A stretch of DNA of 64,000 nucleotides from positions 162,129 through 226,128 of the forward strand of contig CAYJFA010000001.1 in the NCBI GenBank assembly GCA_964369545.1, given 5' to 3'. The notes beneath the pieces are model-generated. The model did not search any database and had not been told where the DNA came from. It worked only from the letters and a program-made list of their open reading frames with translations. Position numbers and translations under genes: made by a program. This document shows positions 9,639 to 19,043 of this stretch, in pieces. Source of the stretch: BNWE01 sp964369545. GTDB lineage: Bacteria; Pseudomonadota; Alphaproteobacteria; UBA3830. Positions within the stretch are counted from its first letter, which is position 1; every line of letters starts with the position of its first letter.

Positions 9639-10869
9639 ATCTCAATATCTCAATTGGATTCAATTTGCTTGCTTTTCTTGCTGGATATAATGTCGATAAA
9701 CACGATAATAGCAATGAAACAACAATTGTTATAATTACATCTATCGGTCTTAATAGCGATGGCAAATGCGTTAGAAAATATACTTCTGGAGAAAATACCT
9801 GTGTATTTAAAATCGCCTCCACTATCCCTTGAATTTTTTTGATATTAATTGAAAACAGCAATCCTAAAATTGCACCCAAAGTAGTGCCAACAATACCAAT
9901 AAACGCACCCGCCATAAAAAATATTTTTGTTATAGAAGAGGATGATAATCCTATAGTTTTTAGAATAGCGATGTCTTTTTCTTTATCCTTTACTAGCATT
10001 ATCATGCAGGAAATTATGTTAAAGCTGGCGACTAGAGTAATTAACGTCAAAATTAAAAACATAACATTACGTTCTATTTCGACTGCTTTCATGAATGAGC
10101 TGTTATTTTTCTGCCAATCGGTAATTCTAAACCCTCTAGGAATTCTTTTTTCGATATCTTGTTGAATTTTCGCAATATTCATCGAGTCATTTAGAAAAAC
10201 AGAAATGGCCGAAATAGTATTTTTCATTTTAAAAAGTTTTTGAGAGATCTCCAGCGGTATAAATGACACAGAAACATCGTATTCATGCATCCCAGATTTG
10301 AACGTCGCGACAAGCCTGAATGTTTTCTTTCTCGGAACAAATCCAAGTCCCGTTTCATCCATTTCCGGTACTATTATTATTACATCGTCTCCAATATGCA
10401 AATTCGAACGAAACGCAAGCGATTCGCCAATAATAATCGATTCTTTATCGGAAAAATTTTTTATATCTCCGTGGATAATATTTTTCGCTATTAGCTCTTT
10501 CTGTAAAAGACCTTTGTAAGAAATACCGTGACAAAGTGTTCCTCGAACTGTTCTTGAATTCGATATCAAAGCATGCCGTTCAATAATTGGGATAGCGGAC
10601 TTAACTTCCGGAATAGATCGGATATACTTTGTCGCTGCATCGTAATCGGTCACTTTATCAACGATATTCAACGTAATATGCCCGTTAAATCCTATAACAC
10701 GATCTGTAAACTCTTTGCGAAATCCGTTCATGACCGATGTAACAATAATTAAAGTCGCAACGCCTAATGCAATACCAATAAGAGAAAATGCACCTATAGC
10801 CGAAATAAATTTTTCTTTTCTTTTTGACTTTATATATCTCCAAGCAATTAGTAATTCCGTACCAAACAC
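9631..10869 (-). CDS. Lipoprotein-releasing ABC transporter permease LolC/LolE type
   Basis: A 412-residue permease with the LolC/E topology: one N-terminal membrane helix (ISAIGAFSLIGIALGVATLI), a large periplasmic domain of about 200 residues, and three C-terminal helices, ending in the FtsX-like tail LYPARKASKLNPIEILRY. The start is GTG two bases after the proS stop. Only one permease gene accompanies lolD, so the transporter is probably a homodimer of a LolF-like hybrid, as is usual in bacteria with a single gene; a second permease outside the window is possible. Confidence 0.9.
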   Translation of the reverse strand: MFGTELLIAWRYIKSKRKEKFISAIGAFSLIGIALGVATLIIVTSVMNGFRKEFTDRVIGFNGHITLNIVDKVTDYDAATKYIRSIPEVKSAIPIIERHALISNSRTVRGTLCHGISYKGLLQKELIAKNIIHGDIKNFSDKESIIIGESLAFRSNLHIGDDVIIIVPEMDETGLGFVPRKKTFRLVATFKSGMHEYDVSVSFIPLEISQKLFKMKNTISAISVFLNDSMNIAKIQQDIEKRIPRGFRITDWQKNNSSFMKAVEIERNVMFLILTLITLVASFNIISCMIMLVKDKEKDIAILKTIGLSSSSITKIFFMAGAFIGIVGTTLGAILGLLFSINIKKIQGIVEAILNTQVFSPEVYFLTHLPSLLRPIDVIITIVVSLLLSCLSTLYPARKASKLNPIEILRYA

Positions 10870-10871
10870 TT

Positions 10872-12134
10872 CTAAGAAAATCTCCCAATAACTTCTTCAA
10901 TGGATAATTCTTCGGTATGACCTGTTTTTCTGTTTTTGAGTTCTATAATTTGATTATCAATTTTTTTCTGCCCAACAATTATTTGCCATGGAATTCCTAT
11001 CAAATCTGCGTCGGCAAATTTTTCTCCAACAGAAATACTTCGATCATCATATAAAACCTCTTTTGTTGAACTTAAAGCATCATAAATTTTTTGAGATGCG
11101 TCACAACATTTTTCATGTTTTGTGTGAAGATTTAAAATTGTTACATCGAACGGCGCAACAGGCTCCGGCCAAATAATTCCACGATCATCGTGTGATGCCT
11201 CAATTATCGCGGCAACTAGTCTGGAAACCCCTATTCCATAAGATCCCATTTCTGGATAAACTTTTTCTCCATTTTCATCCAAAACAAATGTATTCATAGA
11301 TTTAGAATATTTTGTTCCAAAATAAAAAATATGACCTACTTCTATACCTTTTGAAGTCATTAACTCTTCTTCCGGAATTGGTGATGTTTTTGGATCATAT
11401 TTTTCATCTGTAACTGCAAAAAAAGTCATCAACTCTTCATCAGATGCTGTCATCAATTTTTTATCATAATAAAGAGTGCTTTCTCCAGTATCAGCAAGAA
11501 TTTGAAATTCATGATTCATATTTCCACCAATCGCTCCGGAATCCGCTTGAACAGGAACAGGAGTTACTCCCATTCTTCTAAAGGTCTTAATATATGCTTT
11601 AAATATTTTATTGTATGTGTTTTTCGCACCCTCGAAATTAAGATCGAACGAATATCCATCCTTCATCAAAAATTCTCGCCCACGCATTACACCGAATCGC
11701 GGACGAATTTCATCTCTGAATTTCCAATGAATTTGATACAAAATTACCGGCAATCCACGATAACTTTTTACATATTTTCTGAAAACATCCGTCGCTTGTT
11801 CTTCGTTAGTAGGACTGTATAAAAAGTCTCCATCTTTACGGTCTTTAATTCGCAGCATTTCTTTTCCATATGCTTCATATCGACCACTTTCAACCCATAA
11901 ATCAGCCGGTTGAATCGTTGTAAAATATACTTTTTGAGCATCAATTCTATCTTGTTCTTCGCATATGATTTTCGAGATTTTTTCCATTACGCGCACAGCA
12001 AGCGGAAGCCAGCAATATATTCCCGACGCTGTCTGAGTAATCATCCCAGATCGCAGCATCAAAATATGAGATATAATCTTCGCGTCAGATGGAATCTCTT
12101 TCGAAGTTGGAGCAAAAAAATTCGAAAATAACAT
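10872..12134 (-). CDS. proS: Prolyl-tRNA synthetase, short alphaproteobacterial form
   Basis: Class II synthetase of 420 residues that charges tRNA-Pro. Motif 1 lies around SGIYCWLPLAVRVMEK. Motif 2 reads FRDEIRPRFGVMRGREF, and motif 3 lies in GSYGIGVSRLVAA. The C-terminal anticodon-binding domain ends with the VGQKKIDNQIIEL stretch. There is no 180-residue editing insertion between motifs 2 and 3, which defines the short form found in most alphaproteobacteria and means Ala-tRNA-Pro editing must be done in trans if at all. It lies 68 bases downstream of tRNA-Cys on the same strand and immediately upstream of the lol genes. Confidence 0.96.
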   Translation of the reverse strand: MLFSNFFAPTSKEIPSDAKIISHILMLRSGMITQTASGIYCWLPLAVRVMEKISKIICEEQDRIDAQKVYFTTIQPADLWVESGRYEAYGKEMLRIKDRKDGDFLYSPTNEEQATDVFRKYVKSYRGLPVILYQIHWKFRDEIRPRFGVMRGREFLMKDGYSFDLNFEGAKNTYNKIFKAYIKTFRRMGVTPVPVQADSGAIGGNMNHEFQILADTGESTLYYDKKLMTASDEELMTFFAVTDEKYDPKTSPIPEEELMTSKGIEVGHIFYFGTKYSKSMNTFVLDENGEKVYPEMGSYGIGVSRLVAAIIEASHDDRGIIWPEPVAPFDVTILNLHTKHEKCCDASQKIYDALSSTKEVLYDDRSISVGEKFADADLIGIPWQIIVGQKKIDNQIIELKNRKTGHTEELSIEEVIGRFS

Positions 12135-12202
12135 AATGCCTGCTTTTATACTTAAATTTATTAAAAGATTAGTCTGATATTAGAATGAATGCAAATGTAA
12201 AT

Positions 12203-12276
12203 TGGAGGCTAGGACCGGAATCGAACCGACGTACAAGGATTTGCAGTCCTCTGCATAACCACTCTGCCACCCAGCC
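12203..12276 (-). tRNA. tRNA-Cys (GCA)
   Basis: A 74-base cloverleaf can be folded by hand. The 7-bp acceptor stem is GGCTGGG/CCTAGCC (one G-U). The anticodon loop CTGCAAA has anticodon GCA. The T arm has a TTCGATT loop. The discriminator is U73, an identity element of tRNA-Cys, and the 3' CCA is encoded. A strong promoter lies only a few bases upstream of the mature 5' end. The gene is co-directional with proS. Confidence 0.97.
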
Positions 12277-12290
12277 TCATCGGATACCAT

Positions 12291-12319
12291 ACTATATTGT
12301 CATTCTTGAACAAGGTCAA
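12291..12319 (-). promoter_or_regulatory. Sigma-70 promoter of tRNA-Cys
   Basis: On the minus strand a -35 box TTGACC is followed after exactly 17 bases by a -10 box TATAGT, placing transcription start about 8 bases before the tRNA-Cys 5' end. The 30-base block including this promoter is repeated with only two differences upstream of rfbA (35647-35676). It may also drive proS and the lol genes by readthrough. The assignment rests on consensus match and spacing. Confidence 0.8.
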
Positions 12320-12788
12320 TTGTCTTTTTCGAAATTGGCTTCCATTTTCAACCAACATTGATTTTTTATTGATATTCCTGAGTATTCTTTCTTTTCATAA
12401 AACAATCAAATAATATAAATCCATTTTTCTCAAATACTCCAATAAATACCGCCACTTTGGAATATATTTCTTCAATACACCAAAAATATTATATAATTAG
12501 TTATAAAAAACCCGATTTCAAAAAATCTTTCCTTATTATAATCCCTAATAACTTCCGAATTTTATAAACTAATCTAAACTATACATTTTAAATAATAACT
12601 ATAAATGAAATTCAACTCCTATATAATGAGATTTATCGATAATTATGTTATATTATGTTGGAAAAATAGTAAAAAGAAGAAAGTAACAACATGCGTTTCT
12701 TTTGTTAATAATTTTCTGAGATACCTTTATATAGTATATTAACTGCAACAACTTTTTTTTACTAAATATTTATTAATTAAAAATAACA
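12320..12788. other. AT-rich intergenic region, no gene recognised
   Basis: About 470 bases lie between the tRNA-Cys promoter and the RgpF-type gene. Base composition is extremely AT-rich. Short minus-strand runs near 12330-12480 read like protein (for example MEANFEKDN before a stop) but are interrupted by stops in every frame and match no family I recognise. A weak promoter for the plus-strand gene may lie near 12708-12745 (TTGTTA ... TTTATA). It marks the left edge of the polysaccharide island and may be remains of a lost gene. Confidence 0.5.
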
Positions 12789-14690
12789 ATGAACTTACTT
12801 AAACAACCAATAACATACGAATATGAGTTTTCTGGTAATATTGATTATAAATATCAGAGGATAGCTATATTTGCGACACATAGCGATAAATGCATTATTG
12901 AAGAATATGTAATATATTATTTGTCTAAATTAAGGGAAACTGTGGACGCAATCATATTTATAGCAGACAATTCTATTCATGAAGAAGAACTGCAAAAAAT
13001 AAAAGATTTAGTATGTTTTTGCTCCTTCAAAAGTCATAGAGAATATGATTTCGGCTCATATAAAATCGGATTTAATTATGCAAAAGAAAAAGGACTTTTG
13101 AAAGAGCAAGTTGTTTTTTGTAATGACAGTTGCATTGGTCCCTTTAAATCATTTTCAGATTTTTTTGAAAAAATACCTCAAGGTTGTGATTTTTTTGGAA
13201 TGACAAAAAATTTATATGGAATGAAACACTATAAAAATAAAAAATATTACAGTATATATTTTCCGCATATTCAATCATATTTTTTTGTCTTGACCAAAAA
13301 GGTCTTTATGAGCAATTATTTTGAGGAATTCATTAATTCTGTCAAGGAAGAAAACCATAAAAACGATGTTATAATAAATTATGAACTCGGCCTAACAAAA
13401 TTGCTTATGCAAAATAGAATCGTTCCAAAAGCTTTTTCCGAGATAGGAATGAAATATGATCCAACTTTTTTCATCGAATCTAGTATATTAAATGGTTTTT
13501 TATTAAAAAAATTCATATGCAAACGAAACAAACTTGTGCAACATATTAACTTATGCATAGCTAATACAAATTATCCTTATCTATTAAAAAAAAATTTCCA
13601 ATTAATTATGCGAAGAAAAATTGCTGTTCATTTGCATATTTTTTATGAAGATCAAATCGATAAAATGCTTTTTTATGTTAGTAATATTTGGCACAATAGT
13701 AAGGTTATTCCAGACCTCTTTATAACTATAAATGATGAATCAATTACTAAAAAATTAAAAGAATCTTCCATTAAAACGAATATCTACGTAGTTCCCAATA
13801 AAGGGCATGATGTTGCTCCATTTTTATATGTGCTTAATAAAATAAACTTGAATGATTATGATTATATAATAAAAATTCATACAAAAAACTCTAAAAAATC
13901 AGAATGTAAAGATCTTTGTTATTCGATGAGTAATGGACATATTTGGAGTGAGACTATGTTGGACGCCTTACTGAAAAAAGACTCCATAAATAGAAACTTG
14001 TTAGCATTTGAGAATGATAAAAATTTGGGAATGATTGGCGCGGCTTCTTTAATAGTTGAAGAAAAGAAATTTGAAGACGAAGTGCTACATGGTATTCCAA
14101 GAGAGGTGAAAAGAATAGGAATATCTATTCCAAAAGCTATAAAATTTGTTGCGGGTAATATGTTCATGGTAAGATCTAAGCTACTAAAATCCATACAAGA
14201 ATCACAATATACTTTTGATGATTTTGAAGAAAGTAAAAATGTAAAAGATGGCACATTAGCTCATATTTTAGAGCGGATATTTGGAGCCGCTGTTCTTGCT
14301 CAGGGATACAAGATTAAAGGATTCGATTGGAATCTTAAATGGTTTTTACAGGAGATATTATTTAAATTACGATTTTTTCTTTTTACACAAAAAATAACAA
14401 ATAACGAACGAAGAATAATAAAAATTTGTAAAATACCTGTTTATAGCAAGCAAAATAAAAAGGTTTTGATCATAAAAAAATCAAGATTTTTCGATAGAGA
14501 GTGGTATCTAAACCAATATCCCGAGATCAAAAAATCAAAATATTCTCCAGAGATTCACTATCTAAGATATGGCTGGAAAAAAGGATATAATCCATCTAAA
14601 ATATTTAATACATATGAGTATTTAAGCACATATCCAAAATTACAGGAATGCCCTCTATTACATTATGAAAGAGAGTTACCGAATAAGTGA
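12789..14690 (+). CDS. RgpF-family (rhamnan synthesis F) glycosyltransferase-like protein
   Basis: A 633-residue protein of the PF05045 family, found in rhamnose-containing wall and O-polysaccharide clusters. The N-terminal third has the family motif REYDFGSYKIGF near residue 95 and FCNDSCIGP. The middle part has the second RgpF half with IAVHLHIFYEDQ, VPNKGHDVAPFLYVL and IIKIHTKNSKK near residues 280-370. The C-terminal 70 residues carry two copies of the surface-polysaccharide motif W/Y-Y-L-x-x-YPE/K-x(n)-HYLRYGW. It is cytoplasmic or peripheral, with no signal peptide. It converges on rfbD with a 15-base overlap. With rfbC and rfbD next door, a role in adding rhamnose or another deoxysugar is likely. 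Confidence 0.8.
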   Translation: MNLLKQPITYEYEFSGNIDYKYQRIAIFATHSDKCIIEEYVIYYLSKLRETVDAIIFIADNSIHEEELQKIKDLVCFCSFKSHREYDFGSYKIGFNYAKEKGLLKEQVVFCNDSCIGPFKSFSDFFEKIPQGCDFFGMTKNLYGMKHYKNKKYYSIYFPHIQSYFFVLTKKVFMSNYFEEFINSVKEENHKNDVIINYELGLTKLLMQNRIVPKAFSEIGMKYDPTFFIESSILNGFLLKKFICKRNKLVQHINLCIANTNYPYLLKKNFQLIMRRKIAVHLHIFYEDQIDKMLFYVSNIWHNSKVIPDLFITINDESITKKLKESSIKTNIYVVPNKGHDVAPFLYVLNKINLNDYDYIIKIHTKNSKKSECKDLCYSMSNGHIWSETMLDALLKKDSINRNLLAFENDKNLGMIGAASLIVEEKKFEDEVLHGIPREVKRIGISIPKAIKFVAGNMFMVRSKLLKSIQESQYTFDDFEESKNVKDGTLAHILERIFGAAVLAQGYKIKGFDWNLKWFLQEILFKLRFFLFTQKITNNERRIIKICKIPVYSKQNKKVLIIKKSRFFDREWYLNQYPEIKKSKYSPEIHYLRYGWKKGYNPSKIFNTYEYLSTYPKLQECPLLHYERELPNK

Positions 14691-15488
14691 ATCAATCCAA
14701 TTAGATATTTGAAGTTTGAAGTCTCTTTTTATTTTATTTTTATCCAAAACAGAGTACATTGGTCGTTTTGCTGCACAATTGTAGTCTTTACTTTCTATCG
14801 GAGCTATACAGCATTTCAGCCCAGCAAGATTCATAATTTCTTTAGCAAATTCATACCAAGAGCACAATCCATCACTTGAAAAATGATATATTTCCTTCAT
14901 ACCAGAAGAAATCTTTGGTATTACATCAACAATTACAGATGCTAAATCTGCTGCATTTGTCGGCGAGCCTATTTGATCAGCTACTACATTTATGTATTCT
15001 TTTTCACTTCCCAACTTCAGCATTGTTTTAAAAAAATTATTTCCATATTTTTTAGAATAAAGCCATGACGTACGTATAATGATTGCTGTTTCTGCGTTCT
15101 CGAAAACGATTCTTTCGGATTCAAGCTTAGTTTTTCCATATAAATTTATTGGGTTAGTTTTGTCTGTTTCAACGTATGGATTATTTTTTTTTCCATCAAA
15201 CACATAATCCGTAGAAAAATGGATAATTGGTATTCCTGTTTGTGCTAAGTTTTGAGTTCCTATAACATTTATCATATGCGCTTTGCTTCGTTCTTCTTCT
15301 GCTTTATCGACCATAGTATAAGCAGCGCAGTTAATAATGAAATCGATATGATGTTCTTTTATAAAAGAACAAACGAAATTCATATCTGTAATATCCAACT
15401 CATTTCTTGATAAAAATAACGAATCTTCTTCAAGCTGTTCTTTTAATTCAGAACCTAATTGGCCACTTGATCCAGTTACTAAAATCAT
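14676..15488 (-). CDS. rfbD: dTDP-4-dehydrorhamnose reductase
   Basis: Last step of dTDP-L-rhamnose synthesis, reducing the 4-keto group with NAD(P)H. The 270-residue short-chain dehydrogenase has the glycine-rich motif TGSSGQLGSEL at the N terminus, the FSTDYVFDG strand, the catalytic YGKTKLE (Tyr-x3-Lys) and RTSWLYS. It is the 3'-most gene of a ten-gene minus-strand operon and overlaps rfbC by ATGA. Length and motifs are normal, so the gene looks intact. Confidence 0.95.
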   Translation of the reverse strand: MILVTGSSGQLGSELKEQLEEDSLFLSRNELDITDMNFVCSFIKEHHIDFIINCAAYTMVDKAEEERSKAHMINVIGTQNLAQTGIPIIHFSTDYVFDGKKNNPYVETDKTNPINLYGKTKLESERIVFENAETAIIIRTSWLYSKKYGNNFFKTMLKLGSEKEYINVVADQIGSPTNAADLASVIVDVIPKISSGMKEIYHFSSDGLCSWYEFAKEIMNLAGLKCCIAPIESKDYNCAAKRPMYSVLDKNKIKRDFKLQISNWIDSLIR

Positions 15489-16030
15489 AAATTAATATCC
15501 TTAAAATAAGGCAGATTTTTATCTTTTTCTGAGATAATTATTTTTGATAAATCTATTTTCCAATCGATATTTAAACCTGGATCATCAAAGCGAATACCTG
15601 ATTCTGTCCCTTTCTTCCATTCATTATCGCATTTATAATGGAATATAGCTGTTTCTGATAAAACAACAAATCCATGAGCAAAACCTCTTGGTATTAAAAG
15701 ACGCCTCTTATTGCTTTCAGATAATTCAACAGCAACGTGCTGGCCATAAGTAAGAGAGCCAATACGTAAATCAATAGAAACATCGAGAACACATCCTTGT
15801 GTAACATATACTAGCTTTGATTGTGCGTACTCACCTTTTTGAAAATGCAGTCCCCGAAGTGTGCCATAGACTGATAACGATTGATTATCTTGGATAAAAT
15901 TATAGTACAATCCATTCTTTTCAAACTCTGCTTTGTTATAGCTTTCAAAAAAATACCCTCGGCTATCCTCGAAAACATTTGGTTCTATGATATATAAATC
16001 TCTAAATTCAGTTGTTATAAATTCACTCAT
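15485..16030 (-). CDS. rfbC: dTDP-4-dehydrorhamnose 3,5-epimerase
   Basis: Epimerises dTDP-4-keto-6-deoxyglucose at C3 and C5, third step toward dTDP-L-rhamnose. The 181-residue cupin has the family hallmarks EDSRGYFFESY, QDNQSLSVYGTLRGLHFQ (His of the catalytic dyad), DVSIDLRIGS, and IPRGFAHGFVVLSE near residue 115. It is coupled to rfbD and to the upstream GT2 gene by ATGA overlaps. The rfbA and rfbB genes for the first two steps lie about 18 kb away on the same strand, so the pathway is complete but split. Confidence 0.96.
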   Translation of the reverse strand: MSEFITTEFRDLYIIEPNVFEDSRGYFFESYNKAEFEKNGLYYNFIQDNQSLSVYGTLRGLHFQKGEYAQSKLVYVTQGCVLDVSIDLRIGSLTYGQHVAVELSESNKRRLLIPRGFAHGFVVLSETAIFHYKCDNEWKKGTESGIRFDDPGLNIDWKIDLSKIIISEKDKNLPYFKDINL

Positions 16031-16887
16031 TTTCTAGTTATTCGATTATGCCATATGTCTTTTAATGCATAAAATATACGTTCATATAAAGAACCATGTC
16101 TGCACAATTCATATCTTAAGGTTTTTCTTGTTACCTGTCGAGCGACTTTTTTATTTAATATAGTATTGTTGCCATGCCATCTATAAGAACATAAAATCTG
16201 GTCAATATAATGATATTTTCCTTTTTTTGATAACCATAAGTGTAAATATAGGTCTTCCAGCGGTGTTTTTTTCGACAAATCTATTCCTTTTATGACACTA
16301 CTTCTTATCATCCATCCATTAGGCATATAATTTCCTTTTTTAAAGCTGTTATACGCACCAAAATTATTTGAAAAGAAATCCACATCCTGCCTGCATTGAC
16401 TTAACCAATCATAAAAAGTCTTATACTTACAGTTTGTACTATCAAGCCCTACAGAATTGCGATGTGTATCCCATCCAACACGCTCTGAATGTTCGTTTAT
16501 TATATCATTATTCCCGATAACAAGTACATATTCAGGATGATTTACCAGAAAATTGTGCTCAATTGCAACGATATCCGGATACAATCTATCATCCGAGGCT
16601 ATTGACAATATATAAGCTCCATCAGCTTCAGCTATTAATTTTTTTAGAGTAACGCTAGTGCCTTGATTTGTTTGCTTCGTAAAAACAATCCGCACGAATC
16701 TTTTTTCGCATTCTTTTTTTAGTTCGTTAATTTTTTCCCAAGTATTATCTGACGATCCATCATCTATTATTATTAATTCTAAATTTTTATAGGTCTGATT
16801 AATGATAGATCTTATTGTTTCCTGCACATATCGCTCATGATTATATGTTGGAATAATAACTGATATAAGCTCATTATCAGTATGCAT
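16027..16887 (-). CDS. Family 2 glycosyltransferase
   Basis: A 286-residue GT-A enzyme. It begins ELISVIIPTYNHERYV, has IIDDGSSDNTW for nucleotide-sugar binding and the SDDRLYP acidic motif near residue 100 for metal and donor binding. No membrane anchor is obvious, so it likely acts at the cytoplasmic face on a lipid-linked oligosaccharide. Its start overlaps the aminotransferase gene by 11 bases. Donor and acceptor cannot be read; the surrounding deoxysugar genes make a dTDP-sugar a fair guess. Confidence 0.88.
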   Translation of the reverse strand: MHTDNELISVIIPTYNHERYVQETIRSIINQTYKNLELIIIDDGSSDNTWEKINELKKECEKRFVRIVFTKQTNQGTSVTLKKLIAEADGAYILSIASDDRLYPDIVAIEHNFLVNHPEYVLVIGNNDIINEHSERVGWDTHRNSVGLDSTNCKYKTFYDWLSQCRQDVDFFSNNFGAYNSFKKGNYMPNGWMIRSSVIKGIDLSKKTPLEDLYLHLWLSKKGKYHYIDQILCSYRWHGNNTILNKKVARQVTRKTLRYELCRHGSLYERIFYALKDIWHNRITRK

Positions 16888-17962
16888 TTATTACCTCAAC
16901 AACTGTTTCAACTTCGTCATTTGTCATTACTGGAGAAATCGGAATACTTATAACTTCGTCATGTATCTTTTCTGTTATTGGAAAATTAAGATGATTCCAC
17001 TCGTTATATGCCTGTTGTTTGTGAGGAGGTCGAGGATAGTGAATTACTGTTTGTATATCATTTTTCATAAGATAATTACAGAATTTATCCCTCTCAGAAA
17101 CCCTTAAAACAAAAACATGCCAAACATGCATGTTTTCATCCTTAACTTGGGGAAGAATAATTTTTTTATTATTAATATTTTCACGATAATATTTTGAGAT
17201 TTCTCTGCGCCGTAGATTGTCAGCATCTAAATGTTTCAGCTTTACCTCTAATATAGCTGCTTGAATTTCATCAAGGCGTGAATTAAGCCCCCTATATAAA
17301 TATTCATATTTTAAAAAAGACCCATAATTACATAATGCCTTTATTTTTTTAGCCAACACATCATCATTAGTTGTAATAGCTCCACCATCTCCCAAACAAC
17401 CTAAATTCTTTCCTGGGTAAAACGAAAATCCTGCTGCATCCCCCAAGTTTCCTGTTTTTTTTCCAATATATTCTGCACCATGGGCTTGAGCAGCATCTTC
17501 TATGACCTTTAAATGATATTTTTGTGCTAAGTTCCAAATTTTTCCCATTTGAACGCATTGACCATAAAGATGAACAACCATGATTGCTTTAGTTTTTTTA
17601 GTAATCTTTTCTTCTATCAAATCAAGATTTATATTATATGTATTAATATCCGGTTCTACTAAAACAGGAATACATCCATTTTCTGAAATAGCTAAAATAC
17701 TAGCAATATATGTATTCGTAGGAACAATAATTTCGTCACCTTCCGCAAGTCCATATCCTTTTATAATTAGATTTAATGCGTCCATACCATTTGCGACGCC
17801 GATTGCATACTTAGTACCACAATATTCAGAAAAGCTTTTGCAAAAGCTTTCATTTTCTTCTCCCAGTAGGTACCAACCGCTTTCAATTACGCGTTTAATT
17901 GCAAGGTTTATTTCATCACGAAATCTTTCGTTGACTTTATGCAAGTCTAAAAATGGAATCAT
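16877..17962 (-). CDS. Sugar aminotransferase, DegT/DnrJ/EryC1/StrS family (FdtB/QdtB-like)
   Basis: A PLP-dependent enzyme of 361 residues. The opening MIPFLDLHKVNERF, the WYLLGEE segment, the GVANGMDAL cofactor-phosphate loop, VVHLYGQ, EDAAQAHGA and the catalytic lysine in SFYPGKNLG are typical of sugar 3-aminotransferases such as FdtB and QdtB. These act on dTDP-3-keto-6-deoxyhexoses made by FdtA/QdtA-type isomerases. A matching fdtA-like gene lies 7 kb away (24871-25266), so a dTDP-3-amino-3,6-dideoxyhexose is the predicted product. It is in the ten-gene operon. Confidence 0.88.
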   Translation of the reverse strand: MIPFLDLHKVNERFRDEINLAIKRVIESGWYLLGEENESFCKSFSEYCGTKYAIGVANGMDALNLIIKGYGLAEGDEIIVPTNTYIASILAISENGCIPVLVEPDINTYNINLDLIEEKITKKTKAIMVVHLYGQCVQMGKIWNLAQKYHLKVIEDAAQAHGAEYIGKKTGNLGDAAGFSFYPGKNLGCLGDGGAITTNDDVLAKKIKALCNYGSFLKYEYLYRGLNSRLDEIQAAILEVKLKHLDADNLRRREISKYYRENINNKKIILPQVKDENMHVWHVFVLRVSERDKFCNYLMKNDIQTVIHYPRPPHKQQAYNEWNHLNFPITEKIHDEVISIPISPVMTNDEVETVVEVINAY

Positions 17963-17966
17963 TATT

Positions 17967-19043
17967 TTATTCCCTTATAAATTTTTTAAGAATTTTTATT
18001 CTGCATTTTTTTTCTATAAATTCATACATTAAGCTAGCAAAAATTATATTTATAATGAACGGCGCAAGAAACGATATAAAACCTTTATTTAAAAAATATC
18101 CCTTTCCTAAAACTCCAATAGCAATAAATTGTGTTAGATAAAAAGCATAACTTATTTTTCCAAGATAGTTACTGATGAAATTATTAGTTATTTTTAAAAG
18201 AAAGTTATTATTATTAGTTGCAAACAAATATATTAACGTTCCAGTCAATGGAATAGTTATGAAATTGTAATAACAATAATTATTTGAAAAACTTACATGA
18301 TTTAAGAAGTGATTTTTGCTCAAAATACCTATAGTAACTATTAATAAAATAAATAAAAAAACGATCTGTTTAACATTGCTTTTTTCTACTCTACGATTTA
18401 TGTATATATAGGAAACGCATACTCCAAATATAAACTCAGGAATTCTGAATAGCGGATTAACATATATATCGTCTGTACCTCCGAAATAACTTTGAACAAT
18501 ACTAGGATATATAGTTCCTAAATATGAAAACAATATGATTATTTTGAGATACTTTGTTGCTTTTAGAAACACCTGTTTAATAAACGGAAATAAACAATAA
18601 AATATAAATTCAACAGATAGCGACCACAATCCTCCATTTAATAAATATGGAAAAGTAGAATAGAATAAACTCTGCAAACACAAGATTGTCATAGGGAATA
18701 CAACTAACCCCTGAATAAAACTTACGTTATTCATAAAAAAATATGCTAGAATAGCCGTAAATACATACGAAGGATATATTTTTGCTATTCTTCTGATATA
18801 ATATTCGTTTCTATTCTTTTCTATTGAGAAATCTTTTTTATAATAAACGAAAAACAAAATAAATCCTGATAACACGAAGAAAGCGCTCATAAAAATCGCG
18901 CCTTGGAGTATAAATCTATCAATTAAATTTATTCCGATTTCTAATCCAAGATGAATTTTGACATGAAATATAAATACAAAAAAAGCAGTAATAAACCTAA
19001 AAAAAGTCAAAGGCTTTATCTCATTGGTAATCAAATCATTCAT
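17967..19043 (-). CDS. Acyltransferase family 3 membrane protein (OafA/OatA type)
   Basis: A 358-residue protein with about ten hydrophobic segments. It starts with the family motif LTFFRFITAFFVFIFH (Arg and His used in acyl transfer), followed by FVLSGFILFF and, further on, NGGLWSLSVEFIFY. Such proteins O-acetylate or otherwise O-acylate polysaccharides at the inner membrane. It overlaps the upstream CgeB-like gene by 8 bases and is followed 4 bases later by the aminotransferase. A modification role for O-antigen or capsule is inferred. Confidence 0.88.
   Translation of the reverse strand: MNDLITNEIKPLTFFRFITAFFVFIFHVKIHLGLEIGINLIDRFILQGAIFMSAFFVLSGFILFFVYYKKDFSIEKNRNEYYIRRIAKIYPSYVFTAILAYFFMNNVSFIQGLVVFPMTILCLQSLFYSTFPYLLNGGLWSLSVEFIFYCLFPFIKQVFLKATKYLKIIILFSYLGTIYPSIVQSYFGGTDDIYVNPLFRIPEFIFGVCVSYIYINRRVEKSNVKQIVFLFILLIVTIGILSKNHFLNHVSFSNNYCYYNFITIPLTGTLIYLFATNNNNFLLKITNNFISNYLGKISYAFYLTQFIAIGVLGKGYFLNKGFISFLAPFIINIIFASLMYEFIEKKCRIKILKKFIRE

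Noticed and set aside
12330..12480. A decayed minus-strand gene upstream of tRNA-Cys
   Set aside because: Short protein-like runs occur but with stops in all frames and no recognisable motif, so it is not listed as a pseudogene.
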